A DNA stretch of 9,239 nucleotides from Phycisphaerae bacterium (GTDB lineage: Bacteria; Planctomycetota; Phycisphaerae; Phycisphaerales; SM1A02): NCBI GenBank assembly GCA_002684755.1, contig NYVS01000113.1, forward strand, positions 18,805 to 28,043, written 5' to 3'. Shown here in pieces: positions 1-6,533 of the stretch; positions within the stretch are counted from its first letter, which is position 1, and each line of letters starts with the position of its first letter. Made by a program: the position numbers and the translations under genes. Under the pieces are notes generated by a model. It was not told the origin of the DNA and did no database searches. It was given only the letters and a program-made list of their open reading frames with translations.

Positions 1-3000
1 CTGCTTCCCTCGTTTCTCGCGGCGAACAAGCGGGCGATCGCCGGATTGAAGCGAGAAGCGCTCCACGCGATGGAGCTCTCGCACCCGAACGTCGTGACGG
101 TGCGCGGCTTCGAGGAGATGGATTCAGGCCAGCCTTTCCTCGTCATGGACCACGTCGACGGGCAGTCGATCGAGGAGATCCTCGTGGACCGCGACCGGAT
201 GGACGAATCCGAAGTGGTCCGGGTCTTCGGCCCGATCGGCGAGGCGCTCGACTACGCGCACCGTCGCGGTGTGATCCATCGTGACGTGAAGCCCTCGAAC
301 ATCATGATCCGTGACGACGGCACGCCGCTCATCATGGATTTCGGAATCGCGCGAGAGGCGAAGGAGACTTCGACGTTGCTGACGGGCCGGGAGTCGAACT
401 CCGGGACGCTGCCCTACATGTCGCCGGAACAGCTTCGGGGACGAAAACCCGCCGCGGCGCAGGACATCTACAGCCTCGCGGCGACGATGTGGGAGTGCCT
501 CTCGGGCGAGCCACCGTTCAGTCGTGGCGACCTTCGGCACCAGATCCTCGAGGAGATTCCGGACATGCCTCGCGAGCTCGAGGGGCTGGAGATCTCGGAA
601 CTCCTGATGAAGGGCCTCTCGAAGGATCCCACCGATCGACCGAGGTCGTGCAAGGCGTTCTTCCAGTTCGAGGGAAGCGCCCCCGCTCCCCGGCCGAAGA
701 CCGCCCGCGGCGCCTCGCCCCAGCCTTCGGATGGGTCGCCTCGCAGCGCCGCCGATCTCGTGGATCTCGAGAGTCGGGTGCGGATCCTGGGTCGCGAGGC
801 GAAGCGGGTCCTGGAGGAAGGCGAGCCGCTTCCGCAGGCCTATGTGGCGAAATTCGAGCGAGCTGGTCATTTTCTCGAGTCGGCGAAGGAGAACAAGCTC
901 GGCCGGCTCTGGTCGGATGCGGCGGCGATTCTCGAGCGGGCGTGCGGACTCTACGAAGAGATCCAGTCGGCACGCGCGCCCTATGACGCCTTCCGGCGAC
1001 TGCGGGCGGACATTCTGGAGATCGACAAGGGGCTGAATGCGGATCGCGTGGGACTTGATCTGCATGAACTGCCTCGTTCGCAGGCCTACAAGACGAATCG
1101 TGCGGAGCTCGATCGACGTCTCGAGAAGGAAGTCGGTGCCCTGGACTGGTCGTCCGCGTGTCAGACCGCGAAGGCCATCATCGAGCCGGTGTCGACGCAT
1201 CGGAAGTGGGTGCGTTCGCTGCGCACGGCCCGCGAGGAAGTGATTCGTTTCATCGCCGACGTCGATCGGATCGATGGTGACCTCGGTTCGCTCGAGAGCG
1301 AGTCGGATCACGATTCCGATCCGAGGATCGTGGCGTATCGGTCGAATCGCGTTGAATTGAAGGATCGACTGGAGACGGAGATGACCTCGCAGGCGTGGCT
1401 CGAGGCACGAGCCACCGCCAGTGATCTCCACACCCAGGCCGAAGCACAACGGTCGCGTCTGAGACAGATCTCGGACATTCGACAGCGAACCGAGACGCTT
1501 CGCGAAGAGATCAAGGAATGCGACGCCCGAATCGCGGAGATCGATCTTCGAGTCGATCTGAGCGAAGTGGCCAAGACCCGGGAGTTCCGTTCCGGGCGAG
1601 CGAAGCTGGACGAGGATCTCTCGCGTCAGATCGGCGAGGGCGAGTGGATGGAGGCGGAAGCGACGCTGTCGACGTTGCGTGATCTGATCGAATCACACGT
1701 CGCCTGGTCCGAGGGCGTGCTCACCGTCCATCGGAAGGTCATGAAGGTCCGTGCGCAGATCGCCCATCTCGACGAGGAACTGATCTCCTGCGAGACGGAG
1801 ACCGCGCTGGGCGGCCGATCGCGGTTCGAGGAGTTCCGGGCGAAGCGGATCAGCCTCGACGCCCGGGTGAAAGCCCAGACGCAAGCAGGTGACTGGATGG
1901 GCGTGCTGTCCACGACGAGATCCGTTCGCGGCCTCGTGGACAAGCACTGCGCCTGGATTCGGAAGACCTCGAAGGCGCGGCAGGAGTACCTGGGACTGCG
2001 CCCGGAGATCGACGTGATCGTCGCCGATACCAGGGGATTGATCAAGGAGATCGGTTCCGGTGGCGAACGGAATCCGGCCCTGAGCGACGGAATGACGCGG
2101 CAATCGGACCTCATGGATCAGGTCGATCTGCACGTGACGGCGCTGGCGTGGGAGGAAGCGCGGGCGGGCGCGATCGAACTGCGCAAGATCGCGTTGACGA
2201 ATCGCAAGCGATGGTCGCAGGCGCTGGAAGCGCATCGCCGGACCGTCGGGAACGCCCGCCACGTCGCGGCGCTGAGGCGGCGTCGTGTCGGCCGATCGGT
2301 CGCCTTCGTCACCACGCTCGCGGCGATCGGTACGTTCGCGTTCTGGTGGTTCATGCCGCTTCCCGTGCGGTCGATCGCCGCCGGCGGGGATATCACGGTC
2401 GCGGTTCTTTCCGACGGCTCGCTCGGTCCGAAGGGCTGCTGGGGCTTCAACTACTTCGGCGAACGGAAGATTCCACGCGGAATCGGGACGCCGGAGAATC
2501 CCGTCTTGAGCGTCGAACCGGGCCGCCATCACACCGTCGCCCTGCTCGCGGACGGCTCGGTGGCCTGCTGGGGATACAACGACCACGGCCAGTGCGAGGT
2601 GCCGGAGGGAATCGGCACGCCGGAGAATCCGGTCGCAAGCGTGGTTCCCGGCCGCTATCACACCGTGGCGATGCTCAAGGACGGTTCCGTCGCCTGCTGG
2701 GGGCAGAACGTCGATGGACAGTGCGACGTTCCGGAAGGAATCGGAGTGGGGGAGAACACGGTCGCGAGCGTGGCCGCGGGCGATGACCACACCATCGCGG
2801 TGCTCGCGGATGGTTCGGTGGCCTGCTGGGGACGCAACACGGCTCGGCAGTGCGATGTGCCGGTCGACATCGGCACGCCTCGAAATCCCGTCGCGAACGT
2901 GATCGCGGGCGCGGAGCACTCGGTCGCGGTCCTCGCGGACGGTTCGGTCGTCTGCTGGGGTGACAACGAGCACGGCCAGTGCGACGTCCCGACGAAGGTC

Positions 3001-4434
3001 GGCACCGCGAAGAATCCGGTCGCGAGCGTGACCGCGGGTGACGATCACACCGTCGCCCTGCTCATGGACGGCTCGCTCGCGGCGTGGGGACGAGACAACT
3101 CGGGCCAGTGCACGATTCCGGTCGAGATCGGCACGCCGGATCGTCCGGTGGCGAGCGTCATCGCCGGTGGTGCCCACACCATCGCGGTGCTGGCCGACGG
3201 CTCGGTCTCCAGCTGGGGCGGTAACAACGAGGGACAGTGCGACCTTTCGCGATTGAAGTTCGAGCTCGCCGACGTCGCGCGACTCGCCGCGAAGACGAAT
3301 CTCGATGATCGACGAGCGGCGTTGACGAAGATCGTGCTGGATCGGCGTTTCGAAGCGGCCAAGATCGAAGCGGCCCGTCTCGATGCCGGCCACGAACGGA
3401 TCACCGCCAACATCGGTCGGATCTCCGCCGGTGGCGTGCACACCGTGACCGTCGTCGAAGACGGCACGATCGCGTGCTGGGGCGGCAACCAGGACGGCCA
3501 GTGCGACGTCCCCGAAGGAATCGGCTCGAACGACAACGCCGTGATGAAGGTGGCGGCGGGCGGCTCCCATTCCGTGGCGGTGTCCGCGGACGGTTCGGTC
3601 ACCTGCTGGGGCGGCAACAACGACGGCCAGTGCGACGTGCCGATCCAGGTCGGCACGGCGAAGAACCCGGTCGCGAGCGCGGCCGCGGGCTACTTCCACA
3701 CCGTCGCGTTGCTTGCGGACGGTTCGGTGGTCTGCTGGGGCTTCAACGGCTCCGGCCAGTGCGACGTCCCGGAGGGGGTCGGCACGTCTGAGAATCCCGT
3801 GGATCGAGTCGCCGTGGGTACCCGCCACACCGTCGCGCTGCTGGCGGACGGTTCCGTCGTCTGCTGGGGGAACAACCTCATCGGCCAGTGCGACGTCCCG
3901 AGCGGAATCGGGACCCCGGAGAATCCGGTCTCGAACGTGGCGGCCGGAAGTTCCCACACCGTCGCCGTGCTGTTGGACGGCTCGATCGTCTGCTGGGGCT
4001 ACAACGGACCCGGTCAGTGTGATGTTCCGGACGGGATCGGCACGCCGGAGAACCCCGTCGCGACCGTGTCGGCGGGAGACAACCACACCGTGGCCGTGCT
4101 CGCGAACGGCTCGGTCGCGTGTTGGGGCGGGAACAACTACGGTCAGTGCGACGTCCCTCCGGGGATCGGCACGCCGGAGAATCCGGTGGCGAGCGTGGCC
4201 GCGGGCGGCGACCACACGATCGCTCTCCTGTCGGACGGCTCGGTCGTCGGCTGGGGGTCCAATCCGTCCGGCCAGTGCACGCCGCCCGAAGGCCTCCGCG
4301 TGAGGATCTCCACGGTCGCTCGCGGAGACGAGACCGAGCCCGGATCGAGTGCCGATCCCGGTCGGTCCTCGGAGACGGCGAATGCCGGTTTCGAATCGAA
4401 GGTGAACGTCGCATCGGCGGGCGACGGCTCCTAG
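1..4434 (+). CDS. Receptor-like Ser/Thr protein kinase with RCC1 double propeller (5'-truncated)
   Basis: The frame is open from base 1 (LLPSFLAANKRAI...), so the start codon, Gly-rich loop and VAVK lysine lie outside the window. Residues are counted from base 1; 1477 are present. The kinase domain covers about 1-222: probable alpha-C Glu19, HPNVV 28-32, catalytic HRDVKPSN 93-100, DFG 113-115, SPE (APE-like) 141-143 and subdomain XI Arg213. All visible catalytic residues are intact, and the HRD arginine implies activation-loop regulation, with Thr/Ser candidates at 123-136. A Pro/Ser-rich linker follows (about 223-246), then six helical repeats (281-760), one membrane helix (about 766-785, preceded by RRRRVGRS, so the N-terminus is cytoplasmic) and 14 RCC1-like blades (789-1434) outside the membrane. 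The tail (1435-1477) is Gly/Ser/Glu-rich. This is a transmembrane sensor kinase of the PknB/Hanks type; its ligand and substrates are unknown. The gene ends before a strong hairpin and converges on the FHA gene. Confidence 0.95.
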   Translation: MLPSFLAANKRAIAGLKREALHAMELSHPNVVTVRGFEEMDSGQPFLVMDHVDGQSIEEILVDRDRMDESEVVRVFGPIGEALDYAHRRGVIHRDVKPSNIMIRDDGTPLIMDFGIAREAKETSTLLTGRESNSGTLPYMSPEQLRGRKPAAAQDIYSLAATMWECLSGEPPFSRGDLRHQILEEIPDMPRELEGLEISELLMKGLSKDPTDRPRSCKAFFQFEGSAPAPRPKTARGASPQPSDGSPRSAADLVDLESRVRILGREAKRVLEEGEPLPQAYVAKFERAGHFLESAKENKLGRLWSDAAAILERACGLYEEIQSARAPYDAFRRLRADILEIDKGLNADRVGLDLHELPRSQAYKTNRAELDRRLEKEVGALDWSSACQTAKAIIEPVSTHRKWVRSLRTAREEVIRFIADVDRIDGDLGSLESESDHDSDPRIVAYRSNRVELKDRLETEMTSQAWLEARATASDLHTQAEAQRSRLRQISDIRQRTETLREEIKECDARIAEIDLRVDLSEVAKTREFRSGRAKLDEDLSRQIGEGEWMEAEATLSTLRDLIESHVAWSEGVLTVHRKVMKVRAQIAHLDEELISCETETALGGRSRFEEFRAKRISLDARVKAQTQAGDWMGVLSTTRSVRGLVDKHCAWIRKTSKARQEYLGLRPEIDVIVADTRGLIKEIGSGGERNPALSDGMTRQSDLMDQVDLHVTALAWEEARAGAIELRKIALTNRKRWSQALEAHRRTVGNARHVAALRRRRVGRSVAFVTTLAAIGTFAFWWFMPLPVRSIAAGGDITVAVLSDGSLGPKGCWGFNYFGERKIPRGIGTPENPVLSVEPGRHHTVALLADGSVACWGYNDHGQCEVPEGIGTPENPVASVVPGRYHTVAMLKDGSVACWGQNVDGQCDVPEGIGVGENTVASVAAGDDHTIAVLADGSVACWGRNTARQCDVPVDIGTPRNPVANVIAGAEHSVAVLADGSVVCWGDNEHGQCDVPTKVGTAKNPVASVTAGDDHTVALLMDGSLAAWGRDNSGQCTIPVEIGTPDRPVASVIAGGAHTIAVLADGSVSSWGGNNEGQCDLSRLKFELADVARLAAKTNLDDRRAALTKIVLDRRFEAAKIEAARLDAGHERITANIGRISAGGVHTVTVVEDGTIACWGGNQDGQCDVPEGIGSNDNAVMKVAAGGSHSVAVSADGSVTCWGGNNDGQCDVPIQVGTAKNPVASAAAGYFHTVALLADGSVVCWGFNGSGQCDVPEGVGTSENPVDRVAVGTRHTVALLADGSVVCWGNNLIGQCDVPSGIGTPENPVSNVAAGSSHTVAVLLDGSIVCWGYNGPGQCDVPDGIGTPENPVATVSAGDNHTVAVLANGSVACWGGNNYGQCDVPPGIGTPENPVASVAAGGDHTIALLSDGSVVGWGSNPSGQCTPPEGLRVRISTVARGDETEPGSSADPGRSSETANAGFESKVNVASAGDGS
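841..2280 (+). repeat. Six tandem ~83-residue helical repeats (protein level) in the kinase
   Basis: Between kinase domain and membrane helix, residues 281-760 form six units beginning near residues 281, 363, 446, 529, 612 and 697. Units open with a pattern such as (Y/F)-x-x-(N/G/K)-R-x-x-L and carry a Trp near position 21: W304, W383, W466, W549, W632 and W717. Spacings are 79, 83, 83, 83 and 85 residues. A second Trp falls about 20 residues later in units 2, 4, 5 and 6 (W403, W569, W652, W738). The composition is Glu/Arg/Ala/Leu-rich with few Pro or Gly, which suggests helical bundles or a rod. The first unit is the most divergent, with three extra residues before its Trp. The repeats are cytoplasmic by the inferred topology. 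I do not recognise a named family; similarity to TPR or spectrin-like repeats is only general. Confidence 0.8.
2365..3261 (+). repeat. RCC1-type blades 1-7 (first propeller)
   Basis: Seven tandem copies of a 43-residue (129-base) unit with the consensus pattern ASVxAGxxHTVALLADGS followed by VxCWGxNxxGQC and a DVPxGIGTPENPV-like linker. Blades 2-7 begin at residues 836, 879, 922, 965, 1008 and 1051, an exact 43-residue period. Blade 1 (from about 789) carries a three-residue insertion and lacks the second Cys. Blade 7 breaks off after GQCDLSRLKF. RCC1 repeats fold as beta-propeller blades and seven per ring is the usual number. The nucleotide units are also visibly similar, so they form a tandem DNA repeat. 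The units lie after the membrane helix and are predicted to be extracytoplasmic. Confidence 0.9.
3262..3414 (+). other. 51-residue helical spacer between the two RCC1 propellers
   Basis: Residues 1088-1138 interrupt the RCC1 series exactly between blades 7 and 8. The segment is rich in Ala, Arg, Leu, Lys and Glu (for example ELADVARLAAKTNLDDRR at its start), contains no Trp, Cys or Pro, and has heptad-like hydrophobic spacing. It reads as one or two amphipathic helices. It probably separates two independently closed propellers and may hold them at a fixed angle. Part of the same coding sequence; no frameshift is seen. Confidence 0.75.
3415..4302 (+). repeat. RCC1-type blades 8-14 (second propeller)
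   Basis: Seven further 43-residue units start at residues 1139, 1182, 1225, 1268, 1311, 1354 and 1397, again with exact periodicity. Blades 8-13 keep both Cys of the C-W-G-x-N-x-x-G-Q-C motif; blade 14 has Gly in place of the first Cys and ends the series with GQCTPPEGLRVRI. Linkers in blades 11-13 are almost identical (GIGTPENPV), which suggests recent duplication or gene conversion. The seven-blade count matches one closed propeller. Confidence 0.9.
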
Positions 4435-4452
4435 GGCGAGCATCGTCCATCC

Positions 4453-4490
4453 GGGGTGCGGGCACTTCGGTGGACCGACACCCCTTCTCC
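4453..4490 (+). terminator. UUCG-capped hairpin after the sensor kinase
   Basis: Beginning 18 bases after the TAG stop, GGGGTG (4453-4458) pairs with CACCCC (4479-4484), CGG (4459-4461) with CCG (4475-4477), and CAC (4463-4465) with GTG (4470-4472). The loop is TTCG, giving a classic C(UUCG)G tetraloop. This makes 12 base pairs interrupted by a small internal loop and one bulged A. The tail is pyrimidine-rich (TTCTCCC) rather than a full U-tract, so this is a likely transcript end or 3' stabiliser rather than a textbook Rho-independent terminator. It sits in the convergent gap with the FHA gene. Confidence 0.6.
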
Positions 4491-4596
4491 CGACCGCGAC
4501 CCGCGGAGCCCGACGATGAGAAGATCATCACGTCTTGCGACGCTCGCCTGTGACGCTCCATCCGCGTCGAGCACATGGGTTCCGGTCGCGGTCCGG

Positions 4597-5958
4597 TCAG
4601 TCGTCGTCGAGGCCGGACTGTCGCCATGCGGTGAATTCGAGCCGTCCGTCGTCCCAGGCGACCGAGTCGTCGATCGCCAGTCGACAGGCGGCGTTCTCGA
4701 GCATCGGGGCGTCGTCGTCCCCGTTTCGAATGGTGGCGCCGTTGCCCGAGCCGATCGCGAAGACGTGGAGGCCCTCGATGGCGGCGAGCGTGAACGGAGG
4801 CAGGTCGTCTCCGCATCGCGGCGCCGCGATCGCGGACAGGACCCAGAGATACTCCTCGACCGAGCGGAGGGCATCGGTGCGTCGGATCAGGAGGCCGCCG
4901 ATGTGGGTCCTCTCGGACCAGCGGCACGCTTCCTGGAAGGTGGCGTCACCGAGGCGACGCCAGGCGGTGGCGTGTTGCGCGAAGGTGGCAGGAACGTGTT
5001 GCGGGATCAACTCGAGCTGGAAGCCCCCGGGCAGATGCAGGTTCGAGATTCCATGGAGGTCGATCGGCGTTCGCTGCTTCACGGAGACATCGTCGAGGCG
5101 GGTCTGGTTGGTGGCGGAAAGATGCTCGAGGCAGATGCCCTCACCGGTCATCTCCAGTCGACACTGCACCCCGGAGATCCGCTTCGTTCGTTCGTCGTTG
5201 GAACTCGTCCGCGGCAGGTGCCAGGTGGTGACGTCGACGTCCTTCCGCCGTTTGCCGAAGGTGATGGAACGCCCGGTCAGGGCGAGGATCCGCGAGCGGC
5301 TTCGTGGTCGGTCGATGGCGCATCGATCGAGCGTCGGCGTCGAGGGACTGCGGTCGACGATCGAGGGAATCGCGGTTCGGGACGCGTCCATCACGCCTTC
5401 GTAGTCGAGCGGGATCGGCTCGAACGCGGGAGGAAGCGTGCTCAGCCGTTCAAGGAAATCGTTGTTCGATTCAGGATCGTCCTGGATCTCGGCCGCCGGC
5501 ATGTTGATCTCGTTGATCGCGCCCCAGCCGGCCTTGTCGCCATGCTGCTCGATCTTCACGTTGATGTGGTTCACGATGGTCCGGGGACTGGCGTCGTCCT
5601 CCAGGACCATGGTCATCTTCTCGCCGGTGAAGGCGTGTCGTTCGTCGTTCGGCGTGTCTCCCTCGGAGATCAGGAGCATGATCTGGATGGGATGGCGGCC
5701 CGAACTGCCCCGGCCTTCGGAGCACGTCTCGCGGCACGGCAGCTCCAGCGGGATTCGATGCGTCCGGACCTGCGCCGGTCCGAGCTTGAGATCGACTTCG
5801 ACCGGGCGGGAGAAGATCCGACTTCTCAGATTGACGACGAGATGAAAACGCTCATCGGCCCGATTTCGAAACCGGAACGACGCGACGTCCGCGAGCCGTT
5901 CCTTGTAGATCCGGCTCACGTCGAACGTGATTTCTATCGGGGACTCGAACTCTTTCAT
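4597..5958 (-). CDS. FHA domain protein with N-terminal beta-rich domain
   Basis: 453 residues. An FHA domain, a phosphothreonine-peptide reader in known families, fits about residues 224-318: LTGRSITFGK (227-236), DVDV (240-243), a longer loop with WHLPRTSSNDERTKR (246-260), then ISGVQCRL (261-268) at the usual SRxH site and LSATNQT (280-286) at the usual STNGT site. Ser262, Asn284 and Thr286 are kept; the SRxH Arg and His are Gly and Gln, and the NG Gly is Gln, so binding may be altered. Residues 5-120 are beta-rich and may be an Ig-like sandwich. Residues 350-446 alternate hydrophobic strands (YLWVLSAIAAP, LEFTAW) and could be a second, degenerate FHA-like fold. There is no signal peptide or membrane helix, so it is probably cytoplasmic. 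It is divergent from the HTH operon and convergent with the kinase. The start ATG has only a weak AGG upstream. Confidence 0.75.
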   Translation of the reverse strand: MKEFESPIEITFDVSRIYKERLADVASFRFRNRADERFHLVVNLRSRIFSRPVEVDLKLGPAQVRTHRIPLELPCRETCSEGRGSSGRHPIQIMLLISEGDTPNDERHAFTGEKMTMVLEDDASPRTIVNHINVKIEQHGDKAGWGAINEINMPAAEIQDDPESNNDFLERLSTLPPAFEPIPLDYEGVMDASRTAIPSIVDRSPSTPTLDRCAIDRPRSRSRILALTGRSITFGKRRKDVDVTTWHLPRTSSNDERTKRISGVQCRLEMTGEGICLEHLSATNQTRLDDVSVKQRTPIDLHGISNLHLPGGFQLELIPQHVPATFAQHATAWRRLGDATFQEACRWSERTHIGGLLIRRTDALRSVEEYLWVLSAIAAPRCGDDLPPFTLAAIEGLHVFAIGSGNGATIRNGDDDAPMLENAACRLAIDDSVAWDDGRLEFTAWRQSGLDDD

Positions 5959-5963
5959 TCGTG

Positions 5964-5975
5964 GAGACCTGTCTC
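5964..5975. promoter_or_regulatory. Short palindrome just upstream of the FHA gene start
   Basis: GAGAC-CT-GTCTC, with five-base arms and a two-base centre. It lies 6-17 bases upstream of the FHA start codon, between that codon and a possible -10 box. It could be an operator or a leader hairpin too tight to form. Arms this short can occur by chance. Confidence 0.2.
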
Positions 5976-5983
5976 GATTCGGG

Positions 5984-5989
5984 ATGATA
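5984..5989 (-). promoter_or_regulatory. Possible -10 box of the FHA gene
   Basis: On the minus strand this reads TATCAT, matching TATAAT at five of six bases and set in an AT-rich patch unusual for this window. It lies about 26 bases upstream of the ATG, which would give a leader of roughly 20 bases. I see no convincing -35 box 16-18 bases further upstream, so support is weak. Confidence 0.3.
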
Positions 5990-6080
5990 TGGGTGGGAAC
6001 GGTCGTCCCGGTGCCTGCATCGATCGGTGTTCAAACCCCATTCTCGGCGTTCCGGCCCCTGATCGCCCGCGTCGGCCGGA

Positions 6081-6092
6081 TTTCGGTCGAAA
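6081..6092. promoter_or_regulatory. Palindrome upstream of the HTH operon
   Basis: TTTCG-GT-CGAAA, with five-base perfect arms around a two-base centre, 79 bases upstream of the HTH start codon in the divergent gap. It has the same arm and spacer geometry as the GAGAC-CT-GTCTC site at 5964-5975, but a different sequence. It is a candidate operator for autoregulation by the HTH protein. No clear sigma-70 boxes are seen next to it on the plus strand. Confidence 0.25.
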
Positions 6093-6170
6093 GGATGAAA
6101 GCGGGGGCAAGAGAGTCCAAACAAGGGTACGAGAGCCTCAAGTTGATGGGATTCTCGCAGGAGCCCTTTC

Positions 6171-6533
6171 ATGCAACAACTGCTCAGCCTCGAAGAAACA
6201 GCGGAGATCCTCGGCGTCGATTACAAGACGGTCTACCGCCTGGTCCGCAAGGGTGATCTCGCCGCCGGGAAGGTCGGTCGGGTCTACCGGGTCAGCCGGA
6301 CCGATCTCGAGGCGTATTTCGATTCGACGAAGCAGGCGGTCGCTTCCGAGATCGGCCGCCCCCTGGTCCCGCTTCAGGAGGTCCGATGTTGCGTGACCGG
6401 CGAGCGGATCATGAGTGCGCTGGACATCGGCGGCTATGCGATCGATACCGGTGCGCCGATCAGGAAATCAGCCTGGGATGCCGGCAGACGACAGGCGTCG
6501 CCGGTACCGACGAACGAGGGAGATTCACGATGA
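6171..6533 (+). CDS. Small excisionase/MerR-like HTH protein (HTH_17 type)
   Basis: 120 residues. Residues 3-50 are a winged HTH of the excisionase/HTH_17 family: LLSLEETAEILGVDYKTVYR, then LVRKGDL, a GKVGRVYRV wing and an SRTDLEAYF helix. Such domains bind DNA and often act as local regulators or recombination directionality factors. The C-terminal half (about 62-108) is not a standard part of the fold; it has a Cys pair (C73, C74) in VRCCVTGERI, then GGYAIDTGAPI and SAW. The start is supported by CAGGAG at 6158-6163, seven bases before the ATG. It is the first gene of a plus-strand operon, and its stop overlaps the next start as ATGA. No integrase or phage gene is visible nearby, so a transcriptional regulator is likelier than an excisionase. 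Confidence 0.8.
   Translation: MQQLLSLEETAEILGVDYKTVYRLVRKGDLAAGKVGRVYRVSRTDLEAYFDSTKQAVASEIGRPLVPLQEVRCCVTGERIMSALDIGGYAIDTGAPIRKSAWDAGRRQASPVPTNEGDSR

Noticed and set aside
124..1449. 441-residue open frame antisense to the kinase domain
   Set aside because: It overlaps an intact catalytic domain with HRD and DFG motifs on the plus strand; its own translation has no recognisable domain and a biased Arg/Leu composition.
1693..4443. 916-residue open frame antisense to the kinase gene
   Set aside because: It is Arg/Asp/His-rich with repeats that mirror the RCC1 units on the other strand. The plus strand encodes clear kinase and RCC1 motifs throughout, so this is a codon-bias shadow.
4512..4534. 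Second hairpin (GACG-ATGA / TCAT-CGTC) in the convergent gap
   Set aside because: The stem can form eight pairs with a two-base bulge, but neither strand has a T-run after it and it is much weaker than the UUCG hairpin; it may be chance.
4456..6396. 646-residue plus-strand open frame over the FHA gene and the divergent gap
   Set aside because: It runs through the convergent hairpin region, the whole minus-strand FHA gene, the divergent gap and into the HTH gene in another frame. Its composition is Arg/Val/Asp-rich without domains, so it is a shadow.
6386..6529. Upstream extension of the 235-residue membrane protein
   Set aside because: An in-frame start at 6386 would overlap most of the HTH gene's second half and bury the signal peptide. 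ATG 6530 has a good ribosome site and puts the signal peptide at the N-terminus.
6171..6533. Excisionase of a mobile element
   Set aside because: The HTH type matches excisionases, but no integrase, attachment-site repeat, transposase or phage gene is seen in the window, so mobility is not supported.
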